64,000 bases of DNA. It comes from Stappia sp. (GTDB lineage: Bacteria; Pseudomonadota; Alphaproteobacteria; Rhizobiales; Stappiaceae). The notes beneath the pieces are model-generated. The model had not been told where the DNA came from. It was given only the letters and a program-made list of their open reading frames with translations, and ran no database searches. Below are positions 35,016 to 44,407 of the stretch, piece by piece. The stretch spans positions 508,939 to 572,938 of the forward strand of contig NZ_CP157793.1 in assembly GCF_040110915.1 (NCBI RefSeq). Reading direction: 5' to 3'. Positions within the stretch are counted from its first letter, which is position 1, and each line of letters opens with the position of its first letter. The position numbers were made by a program, and so were the translations under genes.

Positions 35016-35041
35016 ACCCCGGCCGAACGGCCGGGGTTTTT
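35016..35041 (+). terminator. Riboswitch-linked intrinsic terminator
   Basis: CCCCGGCCG and CGGCCGGGG form a very stable stem with a tiny loop (the AAC between them overlaps the pairing), followed by a run of five T. It stands 15 bases after the aptamer and 15 before the metZ ATG. It is probably the expression platform or a leader terminator. SAM-II often acts on translation, so transcriptional control here would be notable. Confidence 0.8.
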
Positions 35042-35056
35042 GCTTTGGAGACCACG

Positions 35057-36250
35057 ATGACTTCGACCACTCGCCGCTGGCACCCCGAAACCGCGCTCGT
35101 TCATGGCGGCACGACGCGCTCGCCCTTCGGGGAGACCTCCGAGGCGATGTTCCTGACGCAAGGCTTCGTCTACGACAGCGCGGAAGCGGCGGAAGCCCGC
35201 TTCAACGGCGACGATCCGGGCTTCGTCTACTCGCGCTATGCCAATCCGACGGTGGCCATGTTCGAGGCCCGCATCGCCGAACTGGAAGGCGCGGAGGCCG
35301 CACGCGGCACGGCAAGCGGCATGGCGGCGGTCAATCTGGCGCTGATGGCCTGCTGCAAGGCCGGCGATCACGTCGTCGCGGCCAAGGCGCTGTTCGGCTC
35401 CTGCCGCTACATCGTGGAAACGCTGCTGCCGCGCATGGGCGTTGCCTCGACGCTGGTCGACGGCACAGATCTCGACCAGTGGCGCGCCGCGATCCGGCCC
35501 GAGACGGTCGCCTGTTTCCTGGAAAGCCCGACCAATCCGACGTTGGAGGTGATCGATATCGCGGCGGTGGCGGAGATGGCGCACAAGGTCGGCGCGCGGC
35601 TCATCGTCGATAATGTCTTCGCAACGCCGCTGTGGCAGTCGCCGCTGGACCTGGGCGCGGATGTGGTCGTCTATTCCGCCACCAAGCACATCGACGGGCA
35701 GGGCCGCTGTCTGGGCGGTGCCGTGCTTTCGGATGCGGAGTGGATCGCCGACGAGGTGATGCCGCTCATCAAGCACACCGGCCCGGCGATGAGCCCGTTC
35801 AACGCCTGGGTCCTGCTGAAGGGGCTGGAGACGCTGCCCTTGCGCGTCACCCGCCAGACGGAAACGGCGGCCGTACTCGCCGACCGCATCGCCGACCATC
35901 CGGCGGTCGCGCGGCTGATCTATCCCGGCCGCGCCGACCATCCGCAGGCGGACCTCGCCCGGCGGCAGATGAAGGCCGGTTCGACGATGCTGGCCTTCGA
36001 GGTCGCGGGTGGCAAGCAGGCGGCCTTCCGCTTCGCCAATGCGCTTGAGATCGTCAAGCTCTCCAACAATCTCGGCGACGCCAAGAGCCTGGTGACCCAT
36101 CCGGCGACGACGACGCACCAGAGCCTGAAGGAAGAGGCGCGCGCCGAACTGGGCATCACCGACGGGCTGCTCCGGCTGTCGGTCGGGCTGGAAAACGCCG
36201 AGGATCTGGCCACGGACATTCTGGCGGCCCTCGACGCCGCGCGGGACTGA
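35057..36250 (+). CDS. metZ: O-succinylhomoserine sulfhydrylase
   Basis: 397-residue PLP enzyme of the Cys/Met metabolism family. It turns O-succinylhomoserine and sulfide into homocysteine. Seen: ALVHGGTTRSPFGETSEAMF at the N-terminus, YSRYANPTV near 60, the PLP Lys in YSATKHIDGQGR near 208, and C-terminal SLGxx-like LVTHPATTTHQSL. The ATG at 35057 has GGAG six bases upstream; an in-frame TTG at 35045 was rejected. SAM-II control of this gene is the classic arrangement, feeding back from the methionine end product. Confidence 0.95.
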   Translation: MTSTTRRWHPETALVHGGTTRSPFGETSEAMFLTQGFVYDSAEAAEARFNGDDPGFVYSRYANPTVAMFEARIAELEGAEAARGTASGMAAVNLALMACCKAGDHVVAAKALFGSCRYIVETLLPRMGVASTLVDGTDLDQWRAAIRPETVACFLESPTNPTLEVIDIAAVAEMAHKVGARLIVDNVFATPLWQSPLDLGADVVVYSATKHIDGQGRCLGGAVLSDAEWIADEVMPLIKHTGPAMSPFNAWVLLKGLETLPLRVTRQTETAAVLADRIADHPAVARLIYPGRADHPQADLARRQMKAGSTMLAFEVAGGKQAAFRFANALEIVKLSNNLGDAKSLVTHPATTTHQSLKEEARAELGITDGLLRLSVGLENAEDLATDILAALDAARD

Positions 36251-36251
36251 T

Positions 36252-36271
36252 CCCGACCGGGCGCGGTCGGG
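36252..36271. terminator. Small stem-loop between convergent genes
   Basis: CCCGACC (36252-36258) and GGTCGGG (36265-36271) form a 7-bp stem in the 29-base gap between the convergent metZ and CDP-alcohol phosphotransferase genes. There is no T run, so a shared terminator role is tentative. Confidence 0.35.
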
Positions 36272-36279
36272 CGCAGGTG

Positions 36280-36888
36280 TCATTCGCGCAGCATTCGCGC
36301 GACCAGGATCACCCGCGCGCTCGCCGAGACGACGCAGACGGCGGCGAAGCTCCAGGCGATCGCCGCGAAGGCTGTCGGAAACAGGCACATGGCCAGGAAG
36401 ACGGCGATGGTCTCCGCGCCTTCGGCGAGGCCGCCGAGGTAATAGAGCGACTTCTGGCCCTGAATGTCGGTGGTCATGCCGCGTTTCGCCGCCATGACCG
36501 AGAAGCCGAGGAAGCTCGCGCCGTTCATGTAGAAGCTGAGCAGAAGGGCGCTCGCGGCCAGCGCGTTGGTGGACGTATCGGCGAGCGCGAAGGCAAACGG
36601 CACCGCGCCGTAGAAGAAGAAGTCGAGCACGATGTCGAGATAGCCGCCGCGGTCGGTCTTGTGGCTGGCGCGCGCGACCGCGCCGTCGAGCCCGTCCGCC
36701 AGCCGGTTGACGAGGATCAGAACCACGGCGAGGCCCGGGTGGCCGAGCGCGATGGCGAGCGCGCCGGCGAGCCCGACGCCGAAGCCGGCGAGCGTGATCG
36801 CGTCGGCCGTGACCCCGCGCGCGGCAAGCTGCCGCCCGGCGGCGTCGAGGGGCGGATCGATCAGACGGCGCAGGCGCGTATCGAACAT
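36280..36888 (-). CDS. CDP-alcohol phosphatidyltransferase family protein
   Basis: 202-residue integral membrane enzyme with about six hydrophobic helices. The family signature D-x2-D-G-x2-A-R-x8-G-x3-D-x3-D is complete: DGLDGAVARASHKTDRGGYL followed by DIVLD (about residues 64-88). It transfers a phosphatidyl (or related) group from CDP-diacylglycerol to an alcohol. The alcohol, and so the lipid made, cannot be told from sequence. It is convergent with metZ. Confidence 0.85.
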   Translation of the reverse strand: MFDTRLRRLIDPPLDAAGRQLAARGVTADAITLAGFGVGLAGALAIALGHPGLAVVLILVNRLADGLDGAVARASHKTDRGGYLDIVLDFFFYGAVPFAFALADTSTNALAASALLLSFYMNGASFLGFSVMAAKRGMTTDIQGQKSLYYLGGLAEGAETIAVFLAMCLFPTAFAAIAWSFAAVCVVSASARVILVARMLRE

Positions 36889-37097
36889 GGCGGTCCCGGA
36901 TCATCAAGCGGCGCAGAGGTTGCGTCTGGATGGACCGGACGGGCCCCGCGCGCAAGTCGCATCCGCTCACGCTCGCGTCATCGCCGCCTCTTCCGGACCC
37001 CGTCGACGCGGCGCGCAAGGCTGGAAACCGGCCGCCGTCGCGCTATGCTCGTGAGGCGCCCTCTGGCGCGCGTCACGCGAGACGGGAGAGGAAATGC

Positions 37098-37490
37098 ATG
37101 TATCGCGCCCTCACGCACGGTATTCAGGTGACGGTCGAGCCGTTCTATCTGGCGGAGGAATCCGACCCGCAGGCCAACCAGTTCCTCTGGGCCTACACCG
37201 TGGAGATCGTCAATCTGGGACAGGAGACCGTGCGCCTGCGCGCGCGTCACTGGCGGATCGTCGATGCGCTGGGCCGCGAGGAAGAGGTGCGTGGCCTCGG
37301 TGTCGTCGGCGAACAGCCGGTGCTCGCGCCTGGCGAGCGCTTCGAATACACCTCCGGATGTCCCTTGCGCACGCCGTCCGGCATGATGCGCGGAACCTAT
37401 GAGATGGAAGACCTCGAAGGTGGCCGCTTCGACATTGCGATCCCCGCCTTCTCGCTCGACATTCCCGGCGAGCAGCGCAGCATCAACTGA
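37098..37490 (+). CDS. apaG: ApaG domain protein
   Basis: 130-residue beta-sandwich protein with the ApaG hallmarks: WAYTVEIVNLGQETVRLRARHW near residues 34-55 (first 20 shown by family as conserved), GLGVVGEQPVLAPGERFEYTS, and GTYEMED. It is linked to Co2+/Mg2+ tolerance in enterics; biochemical function is uncertain. The ATG at 37098 has GGAGAGGA upstream, and longer in-frame starts give no family similarity. In many Rhizobiales apaG neighbours metZ-region genes, as here. Confidence 0.93.
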   Translation: MYRALTHGIQVTVEPFYLAEESDPQANQFLWAYTVEIVNLGQETVRLRARHWRIVDALGREEEVRGLGVVGEQPVLAPGERFEYTSGCPLRTPSGMMRGTYEMEDLEGGRFDIAIPAFSLDIPGEQRSIN

Positions 37491-37803
37491 GCGGCCTTGA
37501 TCCTGGTCTGCGTGAAAAAGGCATTCATGTGCGCGCACGCATGGCCCGAGTGCGGCGGCGTCCCGCCGTCTCTGGATTGTACTTCGATCTGTCGAATTGC
37601 AATAAATAGTTGTGTTCTGCGGTCTGTGTTCTCCCGCCGACAAGACCATGAAGAGCCGCTGCGGGGCGTGTCGAAATCCTGAAGTGTCCTGAAAAAATAT
37701 ATGATCGAATCGCACTTCTTTTCTGCTATCTTAATACTTCAAATCACAGACTGCCTTGAGGGGCTGGGAGACGGCCGTAGAGGGTCTGAAGGGGCGAACC
37801 GTC
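37491..37803. other. Low-GC intergenic region ahead of the GGDEF-EAL pair
   Basis: About 310 bases without a gene. The half from 37580 to 37740 is clearly AT-richer than anything around it (for example GAAAAAATATATGATCG). A small stem, CGGCGG/CCGCCG near 37551-37566, could end apaG transcription. No hexamer pair with standard spacing stands out, but the AT-rich block is the likely promoter region for the two c-di-GMP genes. Confidence 0.5.
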
Positions 37804-39906
37804 GTGGCATCGAACCGCAACGCTGTCGATTTGTTGAATGGCTATCCCGCTGACCCTCTCGCTTTCCTGAACGATGCCTTCCGCACGGCCTTCTACACCT
37901 CGCCCGTGCGCTCGCTGTTCTACGACAGCGACTACGTGATCCGGGGCATCAACGATGCCTTTCTGGCGCATGAGGGGTTCGACCGCGCCGAGGTGCTCGG
38001 GCGCACCATGGCGAGTGTCTTCGGCGAGGCGCTCTTCGAGTATCGAAAGCCCGCGCTTGAGGCGGCGCTGGCCGGCGAGCGGCAATGTTTCGTCGAGTGG
38101 GGCATGCGCCGTTCGACGCGCGATCTTCTGATCCGCCTCACGCTGGAGCCGATCCGCAGCGAGGACGGCCTCATTTGCGGCATCCTTCTCCTGATGGAGG
38201 ACACGACCACCCTTTACGAGCTCGAGACCCGGGTCTCCATGCACGAGGAGGTCGTGCGCCAGTCGAGCGAGGCGATGGCGGTCGTCAGCACCGATTTTCG
38301 CATCCTGATGTCGAACCGGGCGAACGCCGAAACCTGGGGCCTGACCGCGCAGGAGATCATCGGGCGGCACGTGCGCGACGTGATCGGCGAGGAGAACTTC
38401 CGCAACCGGGCCGAGCCGAACCTGTCCCGCGTGTTCGCCGGCGAGCGGGTCGAATACGACTTCCGCCTCGAGGCCGAGGATGGCAGCGTCGCCTTCTACG
38501 AACTGACCTGCGTGCCCTTTCGTGGCGAGGACGGCGTGATCACCGGGGCCGCGATCACCCGCCGCGATGTCACCAAGGCGGCGCTGATGCGCGAGGAGCT
38601 GGAGCGCCGCGCCCGCCAGGACACGCTGACCGGCCTCGCCAATCGATATGCGCTGGAAGAAGAATTGCAGGCGCGGATCGCCAAATGCGCGCGCACCGGG
38701 TGCGAAACCGATGCATGCCTGTCGGCTTTCATGCTGGTGGATCTCGATGGCTTCAAGGTCGTGAACGATCTCGCCGGCCACAGCGCCGGCGACGCCCTGC
38801 TGAAGCAGGTGGCCGGGCTGCTGCGCTCGATGTCGAGCGGCGCCCATATCGCGCGGCTGGGGGGCGACGAATTCGCCATCGTGCTGTCGGGGGCGGCGGC
38901 GCGCGCCGGCGAGCTGCTGGCCGACCGCATCATCGCGACGCTTGAGACCACCGGCTTCGACTGGGAAGGCGCGCGCTACGCGATCCGTGCCAGCATCGGC
39001 CTCGCCTATCTCGACAAGGACGTGTTCGAGACCGCGATGCCCACAGTCTACGACGTCATCAACTGGGCCGACCGGGCATGCCGTCTCGCCAAGGAAAAGG
39101 GCGGGTCGCGGATTTCCGTGTATCATCCGGGCGATACGGAGATCCAGGCGCGGTTCGAGGAAGTCGGCAATCTGCGCATCGTGCAGGACGCGCTGGCGAA
39201 CGGTCGCTTCGAACTCTATGCGATGCCCATTGCGGCCATCGACGGTGTGAGCGGCAGCTACCACGAGGTTCTGCTGCGCGTGATCGGCCCCGACGGCCGG
39301 GCGTTTCCGCCGGGCGCCTTCATCGCCGCGGCGGAGCGCCACCAGATGATGACGAGGGTCGACCGCTGGGTCGTGCGCCATGTTCTGGAGCGCATGGCGG
39401 AGGCCGACGACCGGGTCTTCCTCACGGTCAATCTGTCGGGCCAGTCCGTCGGCGACTCCGAGTTTCGCGATTTCCTGCTCGCCGAGCTCGACCGTCATCC
39501 GACCCTGCACGGACGGCTCGCCTTCGAGATCACGGAAACCTCGGCGGTGCGCTCCATGGAGACCGCCCAGGATCTGATCGCGGCACTGAAGTCGCGCGAC
39601 TGCGGCATCATCCTGGACGATTTCGGCTCGGGCCTGTCGTCCTTCGGCTATCTCCGTCACTTCGACGTCGACATGCTGAAGATCGACGGCAACATCATCG
39701 GCGACGTGGCCAACGATCCGGTTCAGCAGACCATCGTGGCGGGCATCGTGGCGGTGGCGGCGGCCATGCAGGTGCGCGTGGTCGCGGAGTTCGTGGAGGA
39801 TGCGCGGACGCTGGAAACCCTGCAGGACCTCGGCGTCAGCCTCGTTCAGGGCTATCACGTGGGCAAGCCCGCGCCCTGGGACATGGTCATCGGTCCGCGC
39901 GCATGA
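37804..39906 (+). CDS. PAS-PAS-GGDEF-EAL protein 1 (c-di-GMP turnover)
   Basis: 700 residues. Two PAS domains (about 30-145 and 165-285) are followed by a GGDEF domain with an intact GGDEF at 353-357 and an EAL domain from about 440. EAL motif: EVLLR (E488) in place of EALLR; NLSGQS, FEITET, DDFGSGLSS, LKIDG and EFVED are all present, so phosphodiesterase activity is plausible. No RxxD inhibitory site precedes GGDEF. The GTG at 37804 has AAGGGG nine bases upstream; a TTG at 37756 has no ribosome site. It overlaps the next paralogue by ATGA. Confidence 0.9.
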   Translation: MASNRNAVDLLNGYPADPLAFLNDAFRTAFYTSPVRSLFYDSDYVIRGINDAFLAHEGFDRAEVLGRTMASVFGEALFEYRKPALEAALAGERQCFVEWGMRRSTRDLLIRLTLEPIRSEDGLICGILLLMEDTTTLYELETRVSMHEEVVRQSSEAMAVVSTDFRILMSNRANAETWGLTAQEIIGRHVRDVIGEENFRNRAEPNLSRVFAGERVEYDFRLEAEDGSVAFYELTCVPFRGEDGVITGAAITRRDVTKAALMREELERRARQDTLTGLANRYALEEELQARIAKCARTGCETDACLSAFMLVDLDGFKVVNDLAGHSAGDALLKQVAGLLRSMSSGAHIARLGGDEFAIVLSGAAARAGELLADRIIATLETTGFDWEGARYAIRASIGLAYLDKDVFETAMPTVYDVINWADRACRLAKEKGGSRISVYHPGDTEIQARFEEVGNLRIVQDALANGRFELYAMPIAAIDGVSGSYHEVLLRVIGPDGRAFPPGAFIAAAERHQMMTRVDRWVVRHVLERMAEADDRVFLTVNLSGQSVGDSEFRDFLLAELDRHPTLHGRLAFEITETSAVRSMETAQDLIAALKSRDCGIILDDFGSGLSSFGYLRHFDVDMLKIDGNIIGDVANDPVQQTIVAGIVAVAAAMQVRVVAEFVEDARTLETLQDLGVSLVQGYHVGKPAPWDMVIGPRA

Positions 39907-42062
39907 CGCCTGGGGTGGGGCGACATCGGGCACAGGCGCCGGCCGGTTCTTCCGCATCACCTGCGGTCGGCGACTGGATGCTGCCGTTGCCGCGCGAGAC
40001 GGTGCAGGCGGCGATCATCGACCTCAACCGCGCCGGCGTCTTCGTCTGCGACCGCGACTACCGTATCGGCGAGGTCGATGCGGCCTTCCTCGAGATGGAG
40101 GGGCTGACGCGGGCGCAGGTGATCGGCAAGCACGTGGCGGATATCCTCGGGGACCGTGTGTTCGCGCTGCGAAAGCCGGTGCTGGACGCGGCCTTCGAGG
40201 GGCGTCCGGCCCGTCTGCATGCCGCCGGCGCGCGCGACCGGACGCGGGGCAAGACGCTGGAGGTGCTGCTGCAGCCCGTCCACGACGAGGCCGGCGCTGT
40301 CGCCTGCGTGATCTCCAGCGTGCGCGACGTGACGCCCTTTCAGAAAATGCGCGAGCGTCTGTCCATGCACGAGGAGATCGTGCGCCAGACGACCGACCGC
40401 ATTTCCGTCGTCGGCACCGATTTCCGCTACAAGATGACGAATGCCGCCAATGCGGCCTTCTACGGCATGGAACCGGAGGATTTCCCCGGCCTGCACGTGC
40501 GCGATCTGATCGGGGCGGAGCGCTTCGACAGCCGCGCCCGGCGCCAGTTCGAGATCTGTTTCGCCGGAACCTCGGTCGAATACGAACACGAGTTGCGGCT
40601 GACCGACACGGAGGCGCGGCACATCCGGGTGCGGATGGATCCCTATCGCGACGATCGGGGAAGGGTCACCGGCGCCATCATCGTGCTGCGCGACATCACC
40701 GAGGCGGCGCACCTGTCGGCCAAGCTGCGGCGGCAGGCGCGCGAGGACGCGCTGACCGGCCTGTGCAACCGGCACGCGCTGAAAGAGGCGCTGGAAGACG
40801 TGCTGGCGCGGGCCGCCGAGAGCGGCGAGAGCGCGGCGCTCGTCACCATCGACCTCGACGAGTTCAAGATCGTCAACGATCTGTGCGGCCACAGCGGCGG
40901 GGATGCGCTGCTCCGGCAGATCGCCGACATGCTGCGCAGTCTCGCCGGGGAGGACGTCCATTGCGCCCGTCTCGGCGGCGATGAATTCGCGCTGGTGTGT
41001 CGGAACACGTCGCGGGCCGACGCCGTTGACCTCGGCGAGCGCGTGATCGCCAATCTGACCACGATGCGCTTCACCTGGGAGGGCCGCAGCCATGCGGTCA
41101 GCGCGAGCGTCGGCATCGCGCCGATCGAGCGCGCCGCCGAGGACGGCCCGCCGCTGACCGTGCACCAGCTGCTCAGCCGCGCGGACCGGGCCTGCCTCTA
41201 CGCCAAGGAACTGGGCGGCGCCCGCCCGGTCGTCTATCGCCCGGATGCGCGCGAAATGGTCGCCCATCGCACCGATATCGGGAACTTCGAGATCATGACC
41301 GCCGCGCTCGCGGACGGTCGCTTCCAGCTCCACACCATGCCGATCCGCTCGGTGCGCGACCGGGAGCCCGCCCATGCCGAGGTGCTTCTGCGCTTCGTGG
41401 ACGAGGCGGGGCGGGTGCTGGCGCCGGCGACGCTGATCGCCTCGGCCGAACGTCACGGCGTGATGCCGCGCATCGACCGCTGGGTGGTGGCGACGGTTCT
41501 GGCGCATCTCGACGAGGTGGACCCCGCGACGGTGCTGACGATCAACCTGTCCGGCCTGTCGATCGGGGACCCGGAGTTCAGGACGTTCCTGCTTGACGCC
41601 CTCGACGCGCGGCCCGGTGCTGCCGACCGGCTTGCCTTCGAGATCACGGAGACCGCGGCGGTGCGCTCGATGGCGACGGCACAGGGGCTGATCGACGATC
41701 TGCGGGCGCGCGGAAGCGCTATCATTCTCGACGACTTCGGCTCCGGCCTGTCGTCCTTCGCCTATCTCCGCCAGTTCCGCATCGACTGCCTGAAGATCGA
41801 CGGCGCGCTGATCGGCGAGGTGGCGAGCGACCCCGTCCAGGAAACCATCGTGGCCGGGATCGTCGCGGTCGCCCGCAAGCTCGGCATCGACGTCATCGCG
41901 GAATATGTCGAGGACGCCTGCACGCTGGAGACGCTGGCCGACCTCGGCGTGACGATGGCGCAGGGGTACTACATCGGCCGCCCGCAGCCCTGGGTGGGCT
42001 ACGGTCTCGCGCCCGGCCGGCCGGGCGGGGCGGCGGCGCCTGCGGATCAGAGCGGGCGGTAA
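39903..42062 (+). CDS. PAS-PAS-GGDEF-EAL protein 2 (paralogue of the preceding gene)
   Basis: 719 residues with the same domain order as its neighbour and clear similarity through the whole length (for example RERLSMHEEIVRQ against ETRVSMHEEVVRQ). GGDEF is intact near 358-362, and the EAL motif is again EVLLR, with NLSGLS, FEITET, DDFGSGLSS, CLKIDG and EYVED. It has a longer N-terminus and a Gly/Ala-rich tail. The start ATG overlaps the previous stop (39903-39906). The pair arose by tandem duplication. The last 16 bases overlap the TerB-like gene on the other strand. Confidence 0.9.
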   Translation: MTPGVGRHRAQAPAGSSASPAVGDWMLPLPRETVQAAIIDLNRAGVFVCDRDYRIGEVDAAFLEMEGLTRAQVIGKHVADILGDRVFALRKPVLDAAFEGRPARLHAAGARDRTRGKTLEVLLQPVHDEAGAVACVISSVRDVTPFQKMRERLSMHEEIVRQTTDRISVVGTDFRYKMTNAANAAFYGMEPEDFPGLHVRDLIGAERFDSRARRQFEICFAGTSVEYEHELRLTDTEARHIRVRMDPYRDDRGRVTGAIIVLRDITEAAHLSAKLRRQAREDALTGLCNRHALKEALEDVLARAAESGESAALVTIDLDEFKIVNDLCGHSGGDALLRQIADMLRSLAGEDVHCARLGGDEFALVCRNTSRADAVDLGERVIANLTTMRFTWEGRSHAVSASVGIAPIERAAEDGPPLTVHQLLSRADRACLYAKELGGARPVVYRPDAREMVAHRTDIGNFEIMTAALADGRFQLHTMPIRSVRDREPAHAEVLLRFVDEAGRVLAPATLIASAERHGVMPRIDRWVVATVLAHLDEVDPATVLTINLSGLSIGDPEFRTFLLDALDARPGAADRLAFEITETAAVRSMATAQGLIDDLRARGSAIILDDFGSGLSSFAYLRQFRIDCLKIDGALIGEVASDPVQETIVAGIVAVARKLGIDVIAEYVEDACTLETLADLGVTMAQGYYIGRPQPWVGYGLAPGRPGGAAAPADQSGR

Positions 42063-42460
42063 CGCGCCTGGGCGCTGCGCTCGATGGCGGCCACGGTGAG
42101 CTTGTCGAGGTCGAGCGCGTCGCGCAGCATCTGCAGCATCCGGAGCTCTTCCTGGCGCACCCGCACGTCGGCGACGGCGATCTCGACCGCCAGCGCATAG
42201 GCGGTGTCGCGATGGCTTTCCGGCACGCTCGCCGCGATCACGTTCAGCGTTTCGCTCATGCCGTTTTCGGCCTGGAGCCGGGTGCCGCAATTCTGCGCGA
42301 CGAGCACGAGGTCGTCGGTGTCGAAGCCGGAGAAGACCGGCAGCGTCTTCACCACTTCGCCGATGGAATGCAGCTCCTTGTCGGTCATGCTGCTGTCGGA
42401 GGCTGAGACCATCACCATCACGTAGATCAGGGCTTCGGGCAGGGAGACGCGGTCGCTCAT
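42047..42460 (-). CDS. TerB-like (tellurite resistance fold) protein
   Basis: 137-residue all-helical protein. LPEALIYVMVMVSASDSSMTDKEL matches the TerB/DjlA-N pattern, in which the D-x-x-M-x-x-x-E segment forms an acidic metal-binding site. EELRMLQMLRDALDLD near the end is also typical. Despite the name, most such proteins are not tellurite-resistance factors; function is unknown. The ATG at 42460 was chosen because it starts at the conserved domain; an upstream ATG at 42520 would add a short Asp/Glu-rich lead. The 3' end overlaps the convergent GGDEF-EAL gene by 16 bases. Confidence 0.75.
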   Translation of the reverse strand: MSDRVSLPEALIYVMVMVSASDSSMTDKELHSIGEVVKTLPVFSGFDTDDLVLVAQNCGTRLQAENGMSETLNVIAASVPESHRDTAYALAVEIAVADVRVRQEELRMLQMLRDALDLDKLTVAAIERSAQARYRPL

Positions 42461-42729
42461 CGTGATCTCGGACCTTTCCTCGGTCGGGGCATCAATCGTG
42501 TCTTCGGTGAGTACCGGCATGGCCCGGTCAAGGCAAGACGCGATATCGTCGCGGCAGGCGGGAGACCGGCCCGCACCTGGTCGCGGCGCCGGCGGCGACA
42601 TTCGCGCCTTGCGGGTCCGGTACTTTGCGGTTTCGTTTCACGGGACGTTGAATTAGTGTCCGCGCGCCGCCTGCGCGCGCCTCGCGCCGCATCCGGACTG
42701 TCCCAAACACCAGGAACCACGTTTCGATC

Positions 42730-44394
42730 ATGACCTCTGCCGCGCTGCCTCCGCTCGACCTGTCCCCGTCCGTCAGAGACGCGGCCATGGCCTCCAAGGC
42801 CTGGCCCTTCGAGGAGGCGCGCAAGATCCTCAAGCGGATCGAGGGGCGGCCGAAAGACCGTCCCGTGCTGTTCGAGACCGGCTACGGCCCCTCCGGCCTG
42901 CCGCATATCGGCACCTTCGGCGAGGTGGCGCGCACGACCATGGTGCGCACCGCCTTCCGGCTGCTGACCGGCGACGAGATCCCCACGCGTCTCCTGTGTT
43001 TCTCCGACGACATGGACGGGATGCGCAAGATCCCCGACACGGTGCCGGACCCGGAGATGCTCCGGCCGCATCTGCACAAGCCGCTGACGGCCGTTCCCAA
43101 CCCGTTCGGCGGCGTGGGCGACAGCTTCGGCGCGCACAACAACGCCATGCTGCGCCGGTTCCTCGACACCTTCGGCTTCGAGTACGAGTTCGCCAGCGCG
43201 ACCGACTACTACAAGGCCGGCCGGTTCGACGAGGTGCTGATCCGCGCCGCCGAGAAGTATCAGGACATCATGGACGTGATGCTGCCGACCCTCGGCGAGG
43301 AGCGGCAGGCGACCTATTCGCCGTTCCTGCCGATCTCGCCGACGTCGGGGCGCGTGCTCTATGTGCCGATGAAGGATGTGAACGCCCGCGAGGGCACGGT
43401 GACCTTCGAGGGCGAGGAGGGCGAGGACATCACGCTGCCGGTCACCGGTGGGCACGTGAAGCTCCAGTGGAAGCCCGACTTCGGCATGCGCTGGGCGGCG
43501 CTCGACGTCGATTTCGAGATGTTCGGCAAGGATCACCTCACCAACGCGCCGATCTACGACCGGATCTGCGAGATCCTCGGCGGCCGTCCGCCGGAGCACT
43601 TCGTCTACGAACTGTTCCTGGACGAGAACGGCGAGAAGATCTCCAAGTCGAAGGGCAACGGCCTGACCATCGACGAGTGGCTGACCTATGCCTCGCCCGA
43701 GAGCTTGGCGCTCTACATGTTCACCAAGCCGAAGACCGCGAAGAAGCTCTATTTCGACGTGATCCCGAAGGCGGTCGACGAGTATCTGACCTTCGCGCAG
43801 AAGTATCCGTCGATGCCGGTCGAGCAGCAGCTCGCCAATCCGGCCTGGCACATCCATTCCGGCAATGTGCCGGAGACGGACAATCCGGTGCCCTTCGCGA
43901 TGCTGTTGAACCTGGTGTCCGCCTCCAATGCGGAGACCAAGGACGTGCTGTGGGCGTTCATCTCGCGCCAGGCGCCGGGCGTGACGCCGGACAACCATCC
44001 CGATCTCGACAAGCTGGTCGGCTATGCGATCCGCTACTTCGACGACTTCGTGAAACCGGCCAAGGTCTATCACGTGCCCGACGACATCGAGCGCGCCGCG
44101 CTTCAGGCGCTTGATGCCAGGCTCGCGGACCTGCCCGCGGACGCGGACGGGGCCACGATCCAGGACGCGGTGCTCGATGTGGCACGGGCGATCGAGCGCT
44201 ATCAGGACCCGAAGAAGAAGGGCCCCGATGGCGGCCCCGGTGTGTCGGTGGCCTGGTTTTCCGCGCTCTACAAGCTGCTGCTGGGACAGGAGCGCGGTCC
44301 GCGCTTCGGCTCCTTCGTGGCGCTCTACGGCATCGCCGAGACCCGTGCGCTGATCGCCAAGGCGCTCTCCGGCGAATTGGCCACGACGCGCTGA
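42730..44394 (+). CDS. lysS: Lysyl-tRNA synthetase, class I
   Basis: 554 residues. Class I aminoacyl-tRNA synthetase with the HIGH-type motif PHIGT at 58-62 and KMSKS-type KISKSKG near 303. It charges tRNA-Lys. Most bacteria use an unrelated class II enzyme; the class I form is found in archaea, alphaproteobacteria and spirochaetes, which helps place the organism. [12 protein letters not shown] and the C-terminal alpha-helical anticodon-binding part are typical. It lies 13 bases upstream of the SGNH hydrolase gene and may be co-transcribed with it. Confidence 0.95.
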   Translation: MTSAALPPLDLSPSVRDAAMASKAWPFEEARKILKRIEGRPKDRPVLFETGYGPSGLPHIGTFGEVARTTMVRTAFRLLTGDEIPTRLLCFSDDMDGMRKIPDTVPDPEMLRPHLHKPLTAVPNPFGGVGDSFGAHNNAMLRRFLDTFGFEYEFASATDYYKAGRFDEVLIRAAEKYQDIMDVMLPTLGEERQATYSPFLPISPTSGRVLYVPMKDVNAREGTVTFEGEEGEDITLPVTGGHVKLQWKPDFGMRWAALDVDFEMFGKDHLTNAPIYDRICEILGGRPPEHFVYELFLDENGEKISKSKGNGLTIDEWLTYASPESLALYMFTKPKTAKKLYFDVIPKAVDEYLTFAQKYPSMPVEQQLANPAWHIHSGNVPETDNPVPFAMLLNLVSASNAETKDVLWAFISRQAPGVTPDNHPDLDKLVGYAIRYFDDFVKPAKVYHVPDDIERAALQALDARLADLPADADGATIQDAVLDVARAIERYQDPKKKGPDGGPGVSVAWFSALYKLLLGQERGPRFGSFVALYGIAETRALIAKALSGELATTR

Positions 44395-44407
44395 CGGGCG
44401 CACCGCC

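Noticed and set aside
39078..39902. 825-base upstream extension of the second GGDEF-EAL gene
   Set aside because: It overlaps the first paralogue out of frame and has no domain; the ATG at 39903 is coupled to the previous stop.
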